Positions 23,001-32,341 of a DNA stretch of 34,934 nucleotides are shown piece after piece. The stretch lies in the NCBI GenBank assembly GCA_028281625.1, contig JANQJN010000020.1, positions 1-34,934 of the forward strand. Direction: 5' to 3'. The translations under genes were made by a program, and so were the position numbers. How positions within the stretch are numbered: the stretch's first letter is position 1; every line of letters starts with the position of its first letter. The stretch is from Emcibacteraceae bacterium (GTDB lineage Bacteria; Pseudomonadota; Alphaproteobacteria; Sphingomonadales; Emcibacteraceae). The notes below the pieces were generated by a model. It ran no database searches. It saw only the letters and a program-made list of their open reading frames with translations, and was not told the DNA's origin.

Positions 23001-23906
23001 TTATTGAACCCTTGTAACGGTATATCCCTGCTCTTCTAACATATCAATAATACCATCGCCACCAATGAAATGAGCTACCCCTGCAACAACTAGGGTGGTT
23101 TGATCTTTTGAAATCAATCCTTCAAGTACTGGAATCCAGTTCTTATTTCGCTGAACAACCAGTTTTGAATAAATTTCTTCTTGCTCTTTCATAGGCTCCA
23201 AAAAAGCGGCATCCATTCGCTCGAGATCACCGGACGCCCAGGCGTCCACCATCTCGAGTGTAATCGACCTAATATCCTTAAGCTGCTCCAGCGTATCAAT
23301 TAGCATCTCTGTTTGTACCTCTAGCGGGTGATCATAGAGGGTGGACATTTGAAACTCGACCGTTTCCAGCTCGGATATATTTTTTCCGCTGTCGGTGGCA
23401 ATTTGCTCGATATATTTATCCACGCCGGATGCGGGATCCCAGCCCTGTTGAATGATGGCACTGACGGACAAAATCAGCGATGCGTACCACGGCTTGAATG
23501 TTGAAATCGCTGCACCCGAAATACCAAGGGACTGTGCAGTCCTAACCAAGTCATTATAATCGTCTTCCTCCAAATAGTTGCTAATTAGATCTCCGCTTGA
23601 GAGCAACCCATTGGCCATGACAATCTGTGCACTCTGTGCCTCTTTTTCAGCGGTCATATGCACCTCAAAGACCACTTCATCAGCACTTGAAACAACTTGC
23701 GCAATTTCACCGCCGTACCAGTTGACATGACCCGGCAACAGATGAACCGAACCAAGCATGTAAAGCTTCGCACCATCTTGCTCCACGAGCCACATAGCTG
23801 GCGTTGCCGTTAGCTCCTCCTGAGCCTGGGCCGGAATCACAACAGCAATAAGAAGCAATAGGGGTAAAAGTTTAAGCCTGAACTGAGTTATAAGCATACT
23901 GAGCAT
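23001..23906 (-). CDS. TraB/GumN family exported protein
   Basis: A 301-residue protein with a signal peptide (about 1-28, ending AQA) and the TraB/GumN domain: the conserved GSVHLLPGH (about 52-60), the DEVVFEVH block, and near the end GVAHFIGGDGIIDMLEEQGY. The two GxxH motifs are thought to be metal sites of a Tiki-like protease fold. It is probably periplasmic or lipid-anchored-free. A second ATG three codons in is possible. It heads a two-gene run with csaA. Confidence 0.92.
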   Translation of the reverse strand: MLSMLITQFRLKLLPLLLLIAVVIPAQAQEELTATPAMWLVEQDGAKLYMLGSVHLLPGHVNWYGGEIAQVVSSADEVVFEVHMTAEKEAQSAQIVMANGLLSSGDLISNYLEEDDYNDLVRTAQSLGISGAAISTFKPWYASLILSVSAIIQQGWDPASGVDKYIEQIATDSGKNISELETVEFQMSTLYDHPLEVQTEMLIDTLEQLKDIRSITLEMVDAWASGDLERMDAAFLEPMKEQEEIYSKLVVQRNKNWIPVLEGLISKDQTTLVVAGVAHFIGGDGIIDMLEEQGYTVTRVQ

Positions 23907-24025
23907 TGATCGATTCTTTCAAAACGCTAAATATTTAGATAATTGTTAAAGTGAGTGATGAATATGTCAACTTTAAGTAAAAATTCCTTTAAAGATGAAT
24001 AAGATACAATTCTTCTTGAAAGGCC

Positions 24026-24054
24026 TTGCAATCCTTTAAAAACCGAGCTATACA
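24026..24054 (+). promoter_or_regulatory. Sigma-70-like promoter of rpmI-rplT
   Basis: TTGCAA (24026-24031) and TATACA (24049-24054) are separated by exactly 17 bp. Transcription would start near 24061, giving a leader of about 90 nt before rpmI. Confidence 0.7.
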
Positions 24055-24060
24055 CCGTCC

Positions 24061-24150
24061 CTCAACGAGCGGTACGGCCTGGTAGGGCATGCCTATCCGC
24101 TTAAGGAAGCTAGCCAGCGAAAGTTGGCCTATTATTAAAAGGAAAGCTAA
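24061..24150 (+). promoter_or_regulatory. Structured 5' leader of rpmI-rplT
   Basis: The leader can fold into GGTAGG (24081-24086) with CCTATCC (24092-24098, one bulge) and GCCA (24113-24116) with TGGC (24125-24128). In other bacteria ribosomal protein L20 binds structured leaders to repress rpmI-rplT, so an autoregulatory role is plausible here, but it does not visibly match the known L20-leader families. Confidence 0.4.
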
Positions 24151-24348
24151 ATGCCCAAATTAAAGACGAAAAGTGGCGTCAAAAAACGCTTCAAACTCAC
24201 CGCCTCTGGCAAGGTGCGTTCCTCACAAGCCGGCAAACAACACGGCATGATAAAACGTACAAACAAGCAAATTCGCAATCAACGTGGCACCACGATCCTC
24301 AGTGATCAGGACGCACGCATTGTGAAGAAATTTCTGCCTTACGGTTAA
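24151..24348 (+). CDS. rpmI: 50S ribosomal protein L35
   Basis: A 65-residue, highly basic protein beginning [20 protein letters not shown] and ending KKFLPYG, the standard L35 pattern and length. AGGAAAG precedes the ATG. rplT follows 12 bp later. It is the first gene of rpmI-rplT, under its own promoter at 24026-24054. Confidence 0.97.
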   Translation: MPKLKTKSGVKKRFKLTASGKVRSSQAGKQHGMIKRTNKQIRNQRGTTILSDQDARIVKKFLPYG

Positions 24349-24360
24349 TGGAGCGATAAA

Positions 24361-24717
24361 ATGGCAAAAGTAAACAGGGGCGTAACCACCAAAGCCCGTC
24401 ACAAAAAAGTTCTCAAAGCCGCTAAAGGTTTCCGCGGCCGTCGTAAAAATACAATTCGCATCGCGATGCAGGCTGTTGAAAAATCCGGCCAATATGCTTA
24501 TCGCGACCGCAAAGTTCGTAAGCGCCAATTCCGCGCACTATGGATTCAGCGTATTAATGCGGCAGCACGCCTGGAAGGATTAACTTACTCACGATTTATG
24601 AACGGCCTAAAACTCGCAGGCGTCGAACTTGACCGTAAAGTTCTGGCTGATTTAGCCGTTCGTGAACCGGAAGCCTTCAAAGCAATCGCAGACCAAGCAA
24701 AATCTGCACTCGCTTAA
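24361..24717 (+). CDS. rplT: 50S ribosomal protein L20
   Basis: A 118-residue basic protein with the L20 signature [41 protein letters not shown] and the C-terminal [21 protein letters not shown] block (here [17 protein letters not shown]). L20 is needed early in 50S assembly and represses its own operon in bacteria studied. It follows rpmI by 12 bp and is ended by the hairpin at 24754-24785. Confidence 0.97.
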   Translation: MAKVNRGVTTKARHKKVLKAAKGFRGRRKNTIRIAMQAVEKSGQYAYRDRKVRKRQFRALWIQRINAAARLEGLTYSRFMNGLKLAGVELDRKVLADLAVREPEAFKAIADQAKSALA

Positions 24718-24753
24718 AGCGCACCCCAAGGGTTCAAAAAATTTCAAGTTTGA

Positions 24754-24785
24754 GGAGCCTGCCGCTTGGCAGTGGGCTCCTTTTT
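24754..24785 (+). terminator. Intrinsic terminator between rplT and pheS
   Basis: GGAGCC (24754-24759) pairs with GGCTCC (24775-24780) and an inner TGCC (24760-24763) with GGCA (24768-24771); five T follow. It lies 37 bp after rplT. It could also act as an attenuator for pheST, but no Phe-rich leader peptide is visible before it. Confidence 0.82.
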
Positions 24786-24836
24786 CTTTAATGTTCAACT
24801 TTATAATTTATAGATAAAAATTTTGGGTAGGGAATA

Positions 24837-25928
24837 ATGCAAGACCTCCAATCACTGGAAACAGAAATTACCGCAAATCTGGCGGGTGCCGCCGATCTTG
24901 ATGCGGTAGAAAACATCCGCATTGCCGAGCTGGGTAAGAAGGGTCGCGTGAGCCTTCTGATGCGCGAGCTTGGCAAAATGACACCGGAGGAAAAGAAAGA
25001 GTTCGGCCCAAAACTTAATCAGCTTAAGAACACCTTGAATGATGCGGTTCAAAGCCGAAAAGATAGTCTTGAAACAGAACTTCTGAATAAGAAACTACAA
25101 TCGGAAAGCGTTGATATTACGCTGAGTGCTGCCGAAACGGACCTGGGCAGCATTCACCCCATCACGCAAGTGATGGATGAAGTTACTGAAATTTTCACTG
25201 AAATGGGTTTCTCAGTTGCCGAAGGACCGGAGATCGAAGAAGATTTCTATAACTTCACCGCGCTCAATATCCCTGAGGAACACCCGGCACGCCAAATGCA
25301 CGACACTTTCTATTTCCCGGAAGACGAGGAAGGAAACAGAAAAGTTCTGCGCACACACACTTCACCGATGCAGATTCGCACCATGCTCGCTGGTGAGCCG
25401 CCATACCGGATCATTGCGCCGGGCCGCACCTACCGTAATGACAGTGATGCCACCCACACCCCCATGTTCCATCAGGTGGAAGCCCTGGTGATCGACAAAG
25501 ACATCCACATGGGGCACCTAAAATGGTGCATCGAAGAATTTTGTAAAAAGTTTTACGAACGCGACGATATTAAAATCCGCTTCCGCCCAAGCTACTTCCC
25601 CTTCACGGAGCCTTCCGCCGAAGTGGACATTGGCTGCGCTTTCGAGGACGGTGAAATCCTGATCGGCGAAGGCGATGATTGGCTGGAAATAATGGGCTGC
25701 GGCATGGTCAATGAACGTGTGCTTGAAAATGTAAATCTGGACCCGTCTGAATATCAAGGCTTTGCCTTCGGTCTGGGTCTTGACCGTGCGGCCATGCTCA
25801 AGTGGGGCATTCCGGATCTACGTGATTTCTTCGCTGCCGATCTTCGCTGGCTAAAACATTATGGTTTCCAGGCATTGGATATTCCTTCCTTAAGTACAAG
25901 AACCTCGGTCGTAAGAGGGAGTAAATAA
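24837..25928 (+). CDS. pheS: Phenylalanyl-tRNA synthetase alpha subunit
   Basis: A 363-residue class II synthetase subunit. An N-terminal coiled-coil tRNA-binding region (about 1-90) is followed by the catalytic domain: motif 1 region HPITQVMDEVTEIFTEMGF, motif 2 RTYRNDSDATHTPMFHQVE, and motif 3 GFAFGLGLDRAAMLKWGI. With PheT it forms the alpha2-beta2 enzyme charging tRNA-Phe. pheT starts one base after the stop. Confidence 0.97.
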   Translation: MQDLQSLETEITANLAGAADLDAVENIRIAELGKKGRVSLLMRELGKMTPEEKKEFGPKLNQLKNTLNDAVQSRKDSLETELLNKKLQSESVDITLSAAETDLGSIHPITQVMDEVTEIFTEMGFSVAEGPEIEEDFYNFTALNIPEEHPARQMHDTFYFPEDEEGNRKVLRTHTSPMQIRTMLAGEPPYRIIAPGRTYRNDSDATHTPMFHQVEALVIDKDIHMGHLKWCIEEFCKKFYERDDIKIRFRPSYFPFTEPSAEVDIGCAFEDGEILIGEGDDWLEIMGCGMVNERVLENVNLDPSEYQGFAFGLGLDRAAMLKWGIPDLRDFFAADLRWLKHYGFQALDIPSLSTRTSVVRGSK

Positions 25929-25929
25929 G

Positions 25930-28320
25930 ATGAAATTTACATTATCCTGGCTTAAAACCTACCTCGATACGGATGCGGAACTAAATGAAATTTCCGAAAC
26001 ACTGACGGCTATTGGCCTCGAAGTGGAAGACATTCACGACCCGACGGAAGAGCTAAAACCCTTCGTGATCGCTCGAATTGAAAAGGCAGAACAACATCCA
26101 AACGCAGATAAATTACGGGTGTGTACCGTTAATAACGGAACCGAAACGATACAGGTTGTGTGCGGCGCTCCTAACGCTGTAACTGGTCTTGTCGGTGCCT
26201 TTGCACCAAGTGGCTGCACCATCCCGACCAATGGCCTTAAACTTAAGCCCACCAACATCCGTGGGGTGGACAGTAACGGCATGATGTGCTCGGAGCGTGA
26301 ACTTGGCCTGGGTGATGATCATGATGGGATCATTGATCTGCCAAAAGATGCCCCTGTGGGGACAAGCTTTGCGGAATATATGAAGCTTAATGACCCAGTG
26401 ATCGAAATCGCCATCACACCAAACCATCAGGACGCCCTTGGCGTTTATGGGATCGCACGCGATCTGGCAGCGGCCGGACTTGGAACACTGAAGGTTGCCG
26501 ACACTTCAAAAGTTGATGGCAAATTCGAAAGCCCAATCAAAGTGAGCATCGAAAATACCGATGCCTGCCACGTGTTTGCAGGACGTTATATTCGCGGCGT
26601 TAAAAATGGCCCGAGCCCCGAATGGATGCAACGCCGCCTGATATCATTGGGAATGAAGCCGATTTCGGCGCTTGTGGACATCACCAACTTTATGACCATG
26701 GATTATGGTCGCCCGCTCCATGTGTTTGATGCCGACAACATCAAAGGCAATCTGAATGTGCGCCTTTCAAAGTCTGGCGAAACGCTTGTCGCCCTTGATG
26801 ACAAGGAATACACTTTTGATGATGAAATGTGCATTATTGAAGACGATGAGGCCATTAATTCCATCGGTGGCGTCATGGGTGGCGCGGATAGTGGAACCTA
26901 TGAGACCACAACCAACGTATTTCTGGAGTGTGCCTGGTTTGATCCCATCCGTACGGCGATGACCGGTCGTAAGCTTGGTATCGAAAGTGATGCCCGCTAC
27001 CGTTTTGAGCGTGGCGTCGATCCAGCAACGGTAGAAGACGGCATCGAAATCGCCACTCGCCTGATCCTGGACATGTGCGGCGGTGAGCCAAGTGATGTCA
27101 CCCTCACCGGTAAAGCACCAACAATCAGCAAGACGCTTTCCATGCGTCCGGAACGTGTCAGAGAACTCGGAGGCGTGGATATTGAAAAAGCAGAAGTCAT
27201 TGATATTCTTGAGCGTCTTCATTTCGCTGTTGAAGACAAAGGCGCAACCCTTGACGTCACGACACCAAGCTGGCGCTGCGATATTGACCGTGAACCGGAC
27301 CTTGTGGAAGAAGTCCTGCGTATCCATGGCTACGATAAGATCAACGTGGAACCTCTGCCACATTCCAGCCGTGAAATTGTCACCGGGCTAAGTCCGCTAC
27401 AGCGCCGCATTCGCACTGCAAAACGCACCGCCGCGGGTCGTGGCCTACGCGAAGCGGTCACCTGGTCCTTTGTTCCAAGTGACCATGCAAAGCTTTTTGG
27501 TGATCTTGATCCCAACATGGTTCTTGATAATCCTGTCAGTTCCGATCTGGATGCCATGCGTCCAAACCTGCTACCGAACCTGATCACGGCGGCTGGCCGC
27601 AATGTAGACAGGGGCAACAAAAATATCGCTCTTTTTGAAGCCGGTAATCAGTTCTCATCTGATACACCGGAAGGTCAACATTTTGTTCTTGCGGGTATAA
27701 GACGCGGACAGAACCATGAGCGCCACTGGCAAAAAGCGCCTAACGACGTTGATGTTTACGATGCTAAAGCAGATGCTGTGACCATCCTGAACGCCATTGG
27801 CGTTAACGCAAGTACAGCCCAAGTGGTCGCAGAAGCGCCAGCATGGTATCATCCGGGTCGTAGCGGTGTTATCCGCTTGGGCCCCAAGAATATCATGGCC
27901 TATTTTGGTGAAATCCACCCTGCAATCTTAAAAAGCCTTGATGTAGAAGGACCATTGGTTGCATTCGAAATCATGGTCGGTAATATGCCGCTGCCCCGCG
28001 CCAAGGCCGGAAACAGCCGCGGTGCCCTTAAAGCATCGGATTTCCAGGCGGTTGAGCGGGATTTTGCTTTTGTTGTAAAAGAAGACATGCCCAGCGAACA
28101 AATCATCAAAGTTATCAAAAGTGTCGATAAGAAACTTATTGATAACATTAGTGTTTTTGACGTTTACCAGGGCAAAGGCATCGATGAAGGTGAAAAATCA
28201 ATCGCCGTTAATGTGCGTCTACAGCCGATGGATAAGACGATGACTGACGAAGAAATCGAAGAAGTTCGCCAGAAAATCATAGCCACCGTCGAAAAGAAAG
28301 CAGGCGGAACCCTAAGATAA
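25930..28320 (+). CDS. pheT: Phenylalanyl-tRNA synthetase beta subunit
   Basis: A 796-residue protein of normal length. Domains in order are the EMAPII-like tRNA-binding fold (about 40-150, KAEQHPNADKLRVCTVN), the B3/B4 editing domain (about 210-380), the B5 domain (about 400-475), the inactive catalytic-like core, and the C-terminal FDX-ACB domain (about 700-795) that holds the anticodon stem. It is tightly linked to pheS (one-base gap). Confidence 0.97.
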   Translation: MKFTLSWLKTYLDTDAELNEISETLTAIGLEVEDIHDPTEELKPFVIARIEKAEQHPNADKLRVCTVNNGTETIQVVCGAPNAVTGLVGAFAPSGCTIPTNGLKLKPTNIRGVDSNGMMCSERELGLGDDHDGIIDLPKDAPVGTSFAEYMKLNDPVIEIAITPNHQDALGVYGIARDLAAAGLGTLKVADTSKVDGKFESPIKVSIENTDACHVFAGRYIRGVKNGPSPEWMQRRLISLGMKPISALVDITNFMTMDYGRPLHVFDADNIKGNLNVRLSKSGETLVALDDKEYTFDDEMCIIEDDEAINSIGGVMGGADSGTYETTTNVFLECAWFDPIRTAMTGRKLGIESDARYRFERGVDPATVEDGIEIATRLILDMCGGEPSDVTLTGKAPTISKTLSMRPERVRELGGVDIEKAEVIDILERLHFAVEDKGATLDVTTPSWRCDIDREPDLVEEVLRIHGYDKINVEPLPHSSREIVTGLSPLQRRIRTAKRTAAGRGLREAVTWSFVPSDHAKLFGDLDPNMVLDNPVSSDLDAMRPNLLPNLITAAGRNVDRGNKNIALFEAGNQFSSDTPEGQHFVLAGIRRGQNHERHWQKAPNDVDVYDAKADAVTILNAIGVNASTAQVVAEAPAWYHPGRSGVIRLGPKNIMAYFGEIHPAILKSLDVEGPLVAFEIMVGNMPLPRAKAGNSRGALKASDFQAVERDFAFVVKEDMPSEQIIKVIKSVDKKLIDNISVFDVYQGKGIDEGEKSIAVNVRLQPMDKTMTDEEIEEVRQKIIATVEKKAGGTLR

Positions 28321-28390
28321 CTGCGGCCTAAGCGCCAAAAAATTAACCTTATTTAAAGGTCATGGCTTTATAGTAACACTCGAGTGAATT

Positions 28391-29386
28391 ATGAGTGGAT
28401 ATAAGAACGTTATGGCTAGTAAGGAAAATTCAGTAAAAGTTCCCATGAAATGGCGCATGAAGGCGTGGTGGGAAGGTTACGACATGGAGGATGTCCGTGC
28501 CGCACTTGCGAGCGGCAATGACGTCGAAGAAGAACTTCAAAAACTTGCCCCTGAAACGGAAAATGAAGAGCCAACAGGTGATAATCCTGAAGCTTTGGTG
28601 TGGGATGACAAACGTCTTGAAACTGCTCAACTTATTTGGGGCGAAGGATACTGCGGTCCCGGTGGTCCCGAATATGTTGCCAGTATGTCAAAACTATTGG
28701 GTATGTCCCCTAAAATGAGTGTGGCCGTTATTGGTGCGGGACTTGGCGGGCCTTCACGGGTCCTGGCCAGTGAATTTGGTGCCTGGATTACGGGTTATGA
28801 AGAATCAGAGCATCTCGCCGCAAAGGGCATGGAACTTTCAACAAAGGCCGGACTTGAAGGAAAAGCGCCGATCCAGCATTATGATCCAGCATCTGAAGAG
28901 CCGTTTGAACGTGCGTTTGACCGCGCCTACTCCAAAGAAGCGCTTTACACCGTGGAAGATAAACCTAAGCTTCTGGAAAACCTGTTTACAAAACTGAAGG
29001 ACGGTGGGCTGTTCCTGATCAATGATTACACCCTGACCAGCATGGATTCACTTGCAAACATGGACGTACAAAAATGGCTCCGTCAGGAACCGACATTGCC
29101 ATTTCCCGTTCCAAACGAGGTGATGGAAAAACTGCTCACAGATTGCGGTTACCTGCTACGTGTGAACGAAGATATCACCGATCAATATATCGATATGATC
29201 GCCCGCAGCTGGGTTGGTGTCAGTGATATCATCGAAAATCTTACCAAGCAGGAAGAAGACCATTCTGAAACCATCAATCGTCTGGTTAAAGAAGCAGAGT
29301 TTTGGATGCTCAGATCCAAAATTATGAAAGAAGGACATGTCAAAGCGTGGCGATTCCTTGCTTATAAACCTGCGGATATAAAATAA
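28391..29386 (+). CDS. Class I SAM-dependent methyltransferase
   Basis: A 331-residue protein. Motif I for S-adenosylmethionine is [10 protein letters not shown] at 111-120, followed by the acidic residue of motif II in [16 protein letters not shown] and motif IV-like [31 protein letters not shown]. The 110-residue N-terminal extension ([21 protein letters not shown]) is unlike generic methyltransferases, and the GWG-rich region [17 protein letters not shown] resembles phospholipid or sphingolipid/sarcosine-type methyltransferases. The substrate is unknown. An alternative ATG is at 28412. lepA follows 50 bp later. Confidence 0.88.
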   Translation: MSGYKNVMASKENSVKVPMKWRMKAWWEGYDMEDVRAALASGNDVEEELQKLAPETENEEPTGDNPEALVWDDKRLETAQLIWGEGYCGPGGPEYVASMSKLLGMSPKMSVAVIGAGLGGPSRVLASEFGAWITGYEESEHLAAKGMELSTKAGLEGKAPIQHYDPASEEPFERAFDRAYSKEALYTVEDKPKLLENLFTKLKDGGLFLINDYTLTSMDSLANMDVQKWLRQEPTLPFPVPNEVMEKLLTDCGYLLRVNEDITDQYIDMIARSWVGVSDIIENLTKQEEDHSETINRLVKEAEFWMLRSKIMKEGHVKAWRFLAYKPADIK

Positions 29387-29410
29387 TCCTCAGTCAGGCT
29401 TGTATGTTTT

Positions 29411-29433
29411 AGGGGCTAATGATAAAAGCCCCT
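29411..29433 (+). promoter_or_regulatory. Hairpin immediately before the lepA start
   Basis: AGGGGCT (29411-29417) pairs perfectly with AGCCCCT (29427-29433), and the lepA ATG is at 29436. The only Shine-Dalgarno-like sequence nearby (AGGGG) is inside the 5' arm. No long T run follows, so this is not a typical terminator; it could modulate lepA translation. Confidence 0.4.
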
Positions 29434-29435
29434 TC

Positions 29436-31241
29436 ATGACTGATTTAGCTCACATAAGAAACTTTTCAATCGTTGCCCATATTGACCATGGCAAGTCGAC
29501 GCTTGCCGACCGCCTTATTCAATTTTGCGGTGGGCTTAGTGATCGGGATATGAAAGAGCAAGTGCTCGATAATATGGATATCGAACGCGAACGTGGCATT
29601 ACCATTAAAGCACAAACAGTACGGCTCGAATATAAAGCCAAAGATGGCGAAAATTATGTACTTAATCTAATGGATACCCCAGGCCATGTGGATTTTTCTT
29701 ATGAAGTAAGCCGCTGCCTTTATGCCTGCGAAGGATCAATCCTTGTGGTGGATGCCAGTCAGGGTGTTGAAGCGCAAACTCTGGCCAATGTGTATCAGGC
29801 CATCGACAATGATCATGAAATTGTCTCGGTCCTGAATAAAATAGACCTTCCAGCTGCAGAGCCGGAGCAGGTGCGGGCCCAGATCGAAGATGTAATTGGT
29901 ATTGATGCGTCAGATGCAATCAGTGTGTCCGCCAAAACCGGTGTCGGCATTGAAGAACTGATGGAAAGTCTGGTGGAAATTCTGCCTCCACCTGAAGGCG
30001 ACGCGGAGGCGCCCCTTAAAGCGCTTCTGGTTGATAGCTGGTATGACACTTACCTTGGCGTGATGGTCCTCGTGCGGATCATGGACGGGAAGCTTAAAAA
30101 AGGCATGCGGGTTAAAATGATGGCGGCGAATACCGATCATCTGGTGGACCGCGTCGGGGTGTTTAAGCCAAAAGATACATTGGTTGATGAACTCGGGCCT
30201 GGTGAAGTGGGTTTCTTCACAGCCTCCATCAAAGAAGTATCACAAACCCACGTGGGCGATACGGTTACCGAATTTAAAAATGAAACACCTGAGGCTCTGC
30301 CCGGTTTTAAACCGGTACAAAGCGTCGTTTTCTGCGGACTGTTCCCAGCGGATGCCGCAGATTTTGAAGTCTTGCGCGAAAGCATGCATAAGCTGCGCCT
30401 GAATGACGCAAGCTTTGAATTTGAAACAGAAACATCAGCGGCACTCGGTTACGGTTTTCGCTGTGGCTTCCTTGGCATGCTACATCTGGAAATCATCCAG
30501 GAACGCCTGATGCGCGAATTTGATCTGGATATCATCACCACATCCCCAAGTGTGATCTATAAGCTTCATATGAATAAGGGTGACGTGTTTGAGCTGCATA
30601 ACCCTGCGGATATGCCCGATGTGACCCTGATCAGCCATATGGAAGAACCATGGATCAAGGCAACTATTCTGGTACCAGACGAGTATCTGGGTGCGGTGCT
30701 GTCCTTGTGTCAGGAAAAACGCGGCGAACAGGTTGAACTCACATACGCCGGTAGCAGAGCGATGGTGGTCTACAATCTACCGCTTAATGAAGTGGTCTAT
30801 GATTTTTATGATAAGCTTAAGTCCCTTACTCGCGGCTACGCCAGTTTTGACTATCAAATGGAAGAATACCGCGAAGGCGATCTGGTAAAGTTATCGATCC
30901 TGGTGAATTCGGAGCCCGTGGACGCGCTCAGCATGATGGTGCATCGCAGTCAGGCGGAATATCGTGGTCGTGCACTATGTGAGCGCCTGAAGGACCTGAT
31001 CCCACGCCAACTGTTTAAAATTCCGATCCAGGCCGCCATCGGCGGTAAAATTATTGCCCGCGAAACCATTAGTGCCATGCGAAAAGACGTGACCGCGAAA
31101 TGTTACGGTGGGGATATCAGCCGTAAGCGCAAACTTCTTGAAAAACAGAAGAAAGGTAAGAAGAAAATGCGCCAGTACGGCAAAGTGGATATTCCCCACG
31201 AAGCCTTCATCGCGGCCCTTAAAATGGGCGATGATAAATAG
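29436..31241 (+). CDS. lepA: Elongation factor 4 (LepA), back-translocating GTPase
   Basis: A 601-residue translational GTPase of normal length. G motifs are AHIDHGKST (G1), the effector region [18 protein letters not shown] (G3), LNKIDLP (G4) and VSAKTGVG (G5). The LepA-specific C-terminal domain with the lysine-rich stretch [17 protein letters not shown] is present. EF4 acts on stalled or mistranslocated ribosomes. The frame opens at a TTG at 29400, but the ATG at 29436 fits the family start. The gene ends at a bidirectional terminator. Confidence 0.97.
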   Translation: MTDLAHIRNFSIVAHIDHGKSTLADRLIQFCGGLSDRDMKEQVLDNMDIERERGITIKAQTVRLEYKAKDGENYVLNLMDTPGHVDFSYEVSRCLYACEGSILVVDASQGVEAQTLANVYQAIDNDHEIVSVLNKIDLPAAEPEQVRAQIEDVIGIDASDAISVSAKTGVGIEELMESLVEILPPPEGDAEAPLKALLVDSWYDTYLGVMVLVRIMDGKLKKGMRVKMMAANTDHLVDRVGVFKPKDTLVDELGPGEVGFFTASIKEVSQTHVGDTVTEFKNETPEALPGFKPVQSVVFCGLFPADAADFEVLRESMHKLRLNDASFEFETETSAALGYGFRCGFLGMLHLEIIQERLMREFDLDIITTSPSVIYKLHMNKGDVFELHNPADMPDVTLISHMEEPWIKATILVPDEYLGAVLSLCQEKRGEQVELTYAGSRAMVVYNLPLNEVVYDFYDKLKSLTRGYASFDYQMEEYREGDLVKLSILVNSEPVDALSMMVHRSQAEYRGRALCERLKDLIPRQLFKIPIQAAIGGKIIARETISAMRKDVTAKCYGGDISRKRKLLEKQKKGKKKMRQYGKVDIPHEAFIAALKMGDDK

Positions 31242-31250
31242 ACACAAAAA

Positions 31251-31280
31251 AACCCGGCGAGACTATCTGCCGGGTTTATT
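31251..31280 (+). terminator. Bidirectional intrinsic terminator of lepA and rpmF
   Basis: AACCCGGC (31251-31258) pairs with GCCGGGTT (31269-31276). T-rich tails are present on both strands (TATTTTT on plus, and the complement of AAAAA before the stem on minus), so it serves the convergent lepA and rpmF genes. Confidence 0.85.
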
Positions 31281-31301
31281 TTTCGTCATTTGAAAAAAAT
31301 C

Positions 31302-31487
31302 CTAGAAATCGCCCTTTGGCTCAAGAATTTGACGTCCACGATATTTACCTGAACTCAGGTCAATATGGTGACGACGGCGAAGCTCACCGCTTTCCTGGTC
31401 TTCCACATATGTGTCCACGCCTAATTTATCGTGGGAACGACGATTACCACGGCGATGTGGTGATACTTTTCTCTTTGGAACTGCCAT
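31302..31487 (-). CDS. rpmF: 50S ribosomal protein L32
   Basis: A 61-residue basic protein beginning [20 protein letters not shown], with THVEDQ-like [17 protein letters not shown] and RGRQILEPK, the L32 pattern without the zinc-binding Cys residues, as usual in alphaproteobacteria. It is monocistronic here and ends at the shared terminator with lepA. Confidence 0.97.
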   Translation of the reverse strand: MAVPKRKVSPHRRGNRRSHDKLGVDTYVEDQESGELRRRHHIDLSSGKYRGRQILEPKGDF

Positions 31488-31616
31488 TTTAATTTCCTAT
31501 CGTCTACTTTGGCTGGACTGGCCAGCGCTGAATCTCAAAAACAACGTGTTATCGTTAAACTGGGGCTCAATGTCAAGCTTTTCTTGAGCAAAGCAAAGGG
31601 ATTATGGTCGTTTCTC

Positions 31617-31916
31617 TTACTTCCGTGGCTTTTTTACTTTGGTAATCAAATAAAATACCATGAAAAGCCCTGCAAACACCGCTATCGCCGGAAATGCGAA
31701 TACACCTGATTCCGCGCTGCCTGTCTCACTCCCAACGGCAAATTCAATGGTCTGCCCCAATGTGATCCAATGATCACTCTCTCCTTGAAGAATTCGCAGC
31801 GCTTCCGCCCCGGCAACCATGATCATCAAAATTAAAAATATTAGCGAAACAAATCTGCCAATCAAATCCAAGTGCTCCTCTAAACTTAGGCTCACCCTAA
31901 CTCCACATTGTGACAT
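31617..31916 (-). CDS. Small membrane protein, uncharacterised
   Basis: About 99 residues from the ATG at 31916. Two hydrophobic segments are seen at about 18-38 (GRFVSLIFLILMIMVAGAEA) and 72-93 (AFPAIAVFAGLFMVFYLIT), followed by a basic KKPRK tail, so an inner-membrane protein with a cytoplasmic C terminus is likely. The frame opens 12 codons upstream at 31952 (MFVMLFWNN); which start is used is unclear. No family is recognised. It lies upstream of rpmF on the same strand and next to the tRNA-Ser promoter. Confidence 0.55.
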   Translation of the reverse strand: MSQCGVRVSLSLEEHLDLIGRFVSLIFLILMIMVAGAEALRILQGESDHWITLGQTIEFAVGSETGSAESGVFAFPAIAVFAGLFMVFYLITKVKKPRK

Positions 31917-31952
31917 TTGATAGACATTATTCCAAAAAAGCATCACAAACAC

Positions 31953-31980
31953 TTGCAGTTGCTAAAAACCACGTTATATT
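31953..31980 (+). promoter_or_regulatory. Sigma-70-like promoter of tRNA-Ser
   Basis: TTGCAG (31953-31958) and TATATT (31975-31980) are separated by 16 bp, with transcription expected near 31987, about 15 bp before the mature tRNA. Confidence 0.6.
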
Positions 31981-32001
31981 GCGCCTGCACATCAGCATGA
32001 A

Positions 32002-32089
32002 GGAGAGGTGGCCGAGTGGTTTAAGGCGCACGCCTGGAAAGTGTGTTGAGCGCAAGCTCTCGAGGGTTCGAATCCCTTCCTCTCCTCCA
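32002..32089 (+). tRNA. tRNA-Ser (anticodon GGA)
   Basis: A complete class II tRNA. The acceptor stem GGAGAGG (32002-32008) pairs with CCTCTCC (32079-32085). The D arm contains GGCCGAGTGG, the anticodon arm has CTGGAAA with anticodon GGA, and a long variable arm forms GAGC-GCAA-GCTC. The T arm has GGTTCGAATCC, and CCA is encoded at 32087-32089. The discriminator base is T (32086); serine tRNAs usually have G. Confidence 0.97.
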
Positions 32090-32341
32090 TTTTTTTATCT
32101 TCCCTTCTTTGCTAGAGCCACTTGCAGAAATTTATTCTGCATTGTTTCACTTACTTTGCGGTAGACAATATTAAGAAAGCATAAGCCACATTGAACTCCT
32201 TCCTGAATAATCCGTAAACAAGTGCCCGTTTTTGCAAGGAATTACGTCTTTGGTTTCAAAAACTATTGTAGCCATGTTCGGTTAATTAGTTTAAGTCTTG
32301 GTACAAGGGTTACTAAAAATAGAGTTGGAAATGGGGAAGCG

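Noticed and set aside
24754..24785. Phe-tRNA-dependent attenuator before pheS
   Set aside because: A terminator is present, but no short ORF with consecutive Phe codons precedes it and no alternative antiterminator is obvious; it is treated as the rplT terminator.
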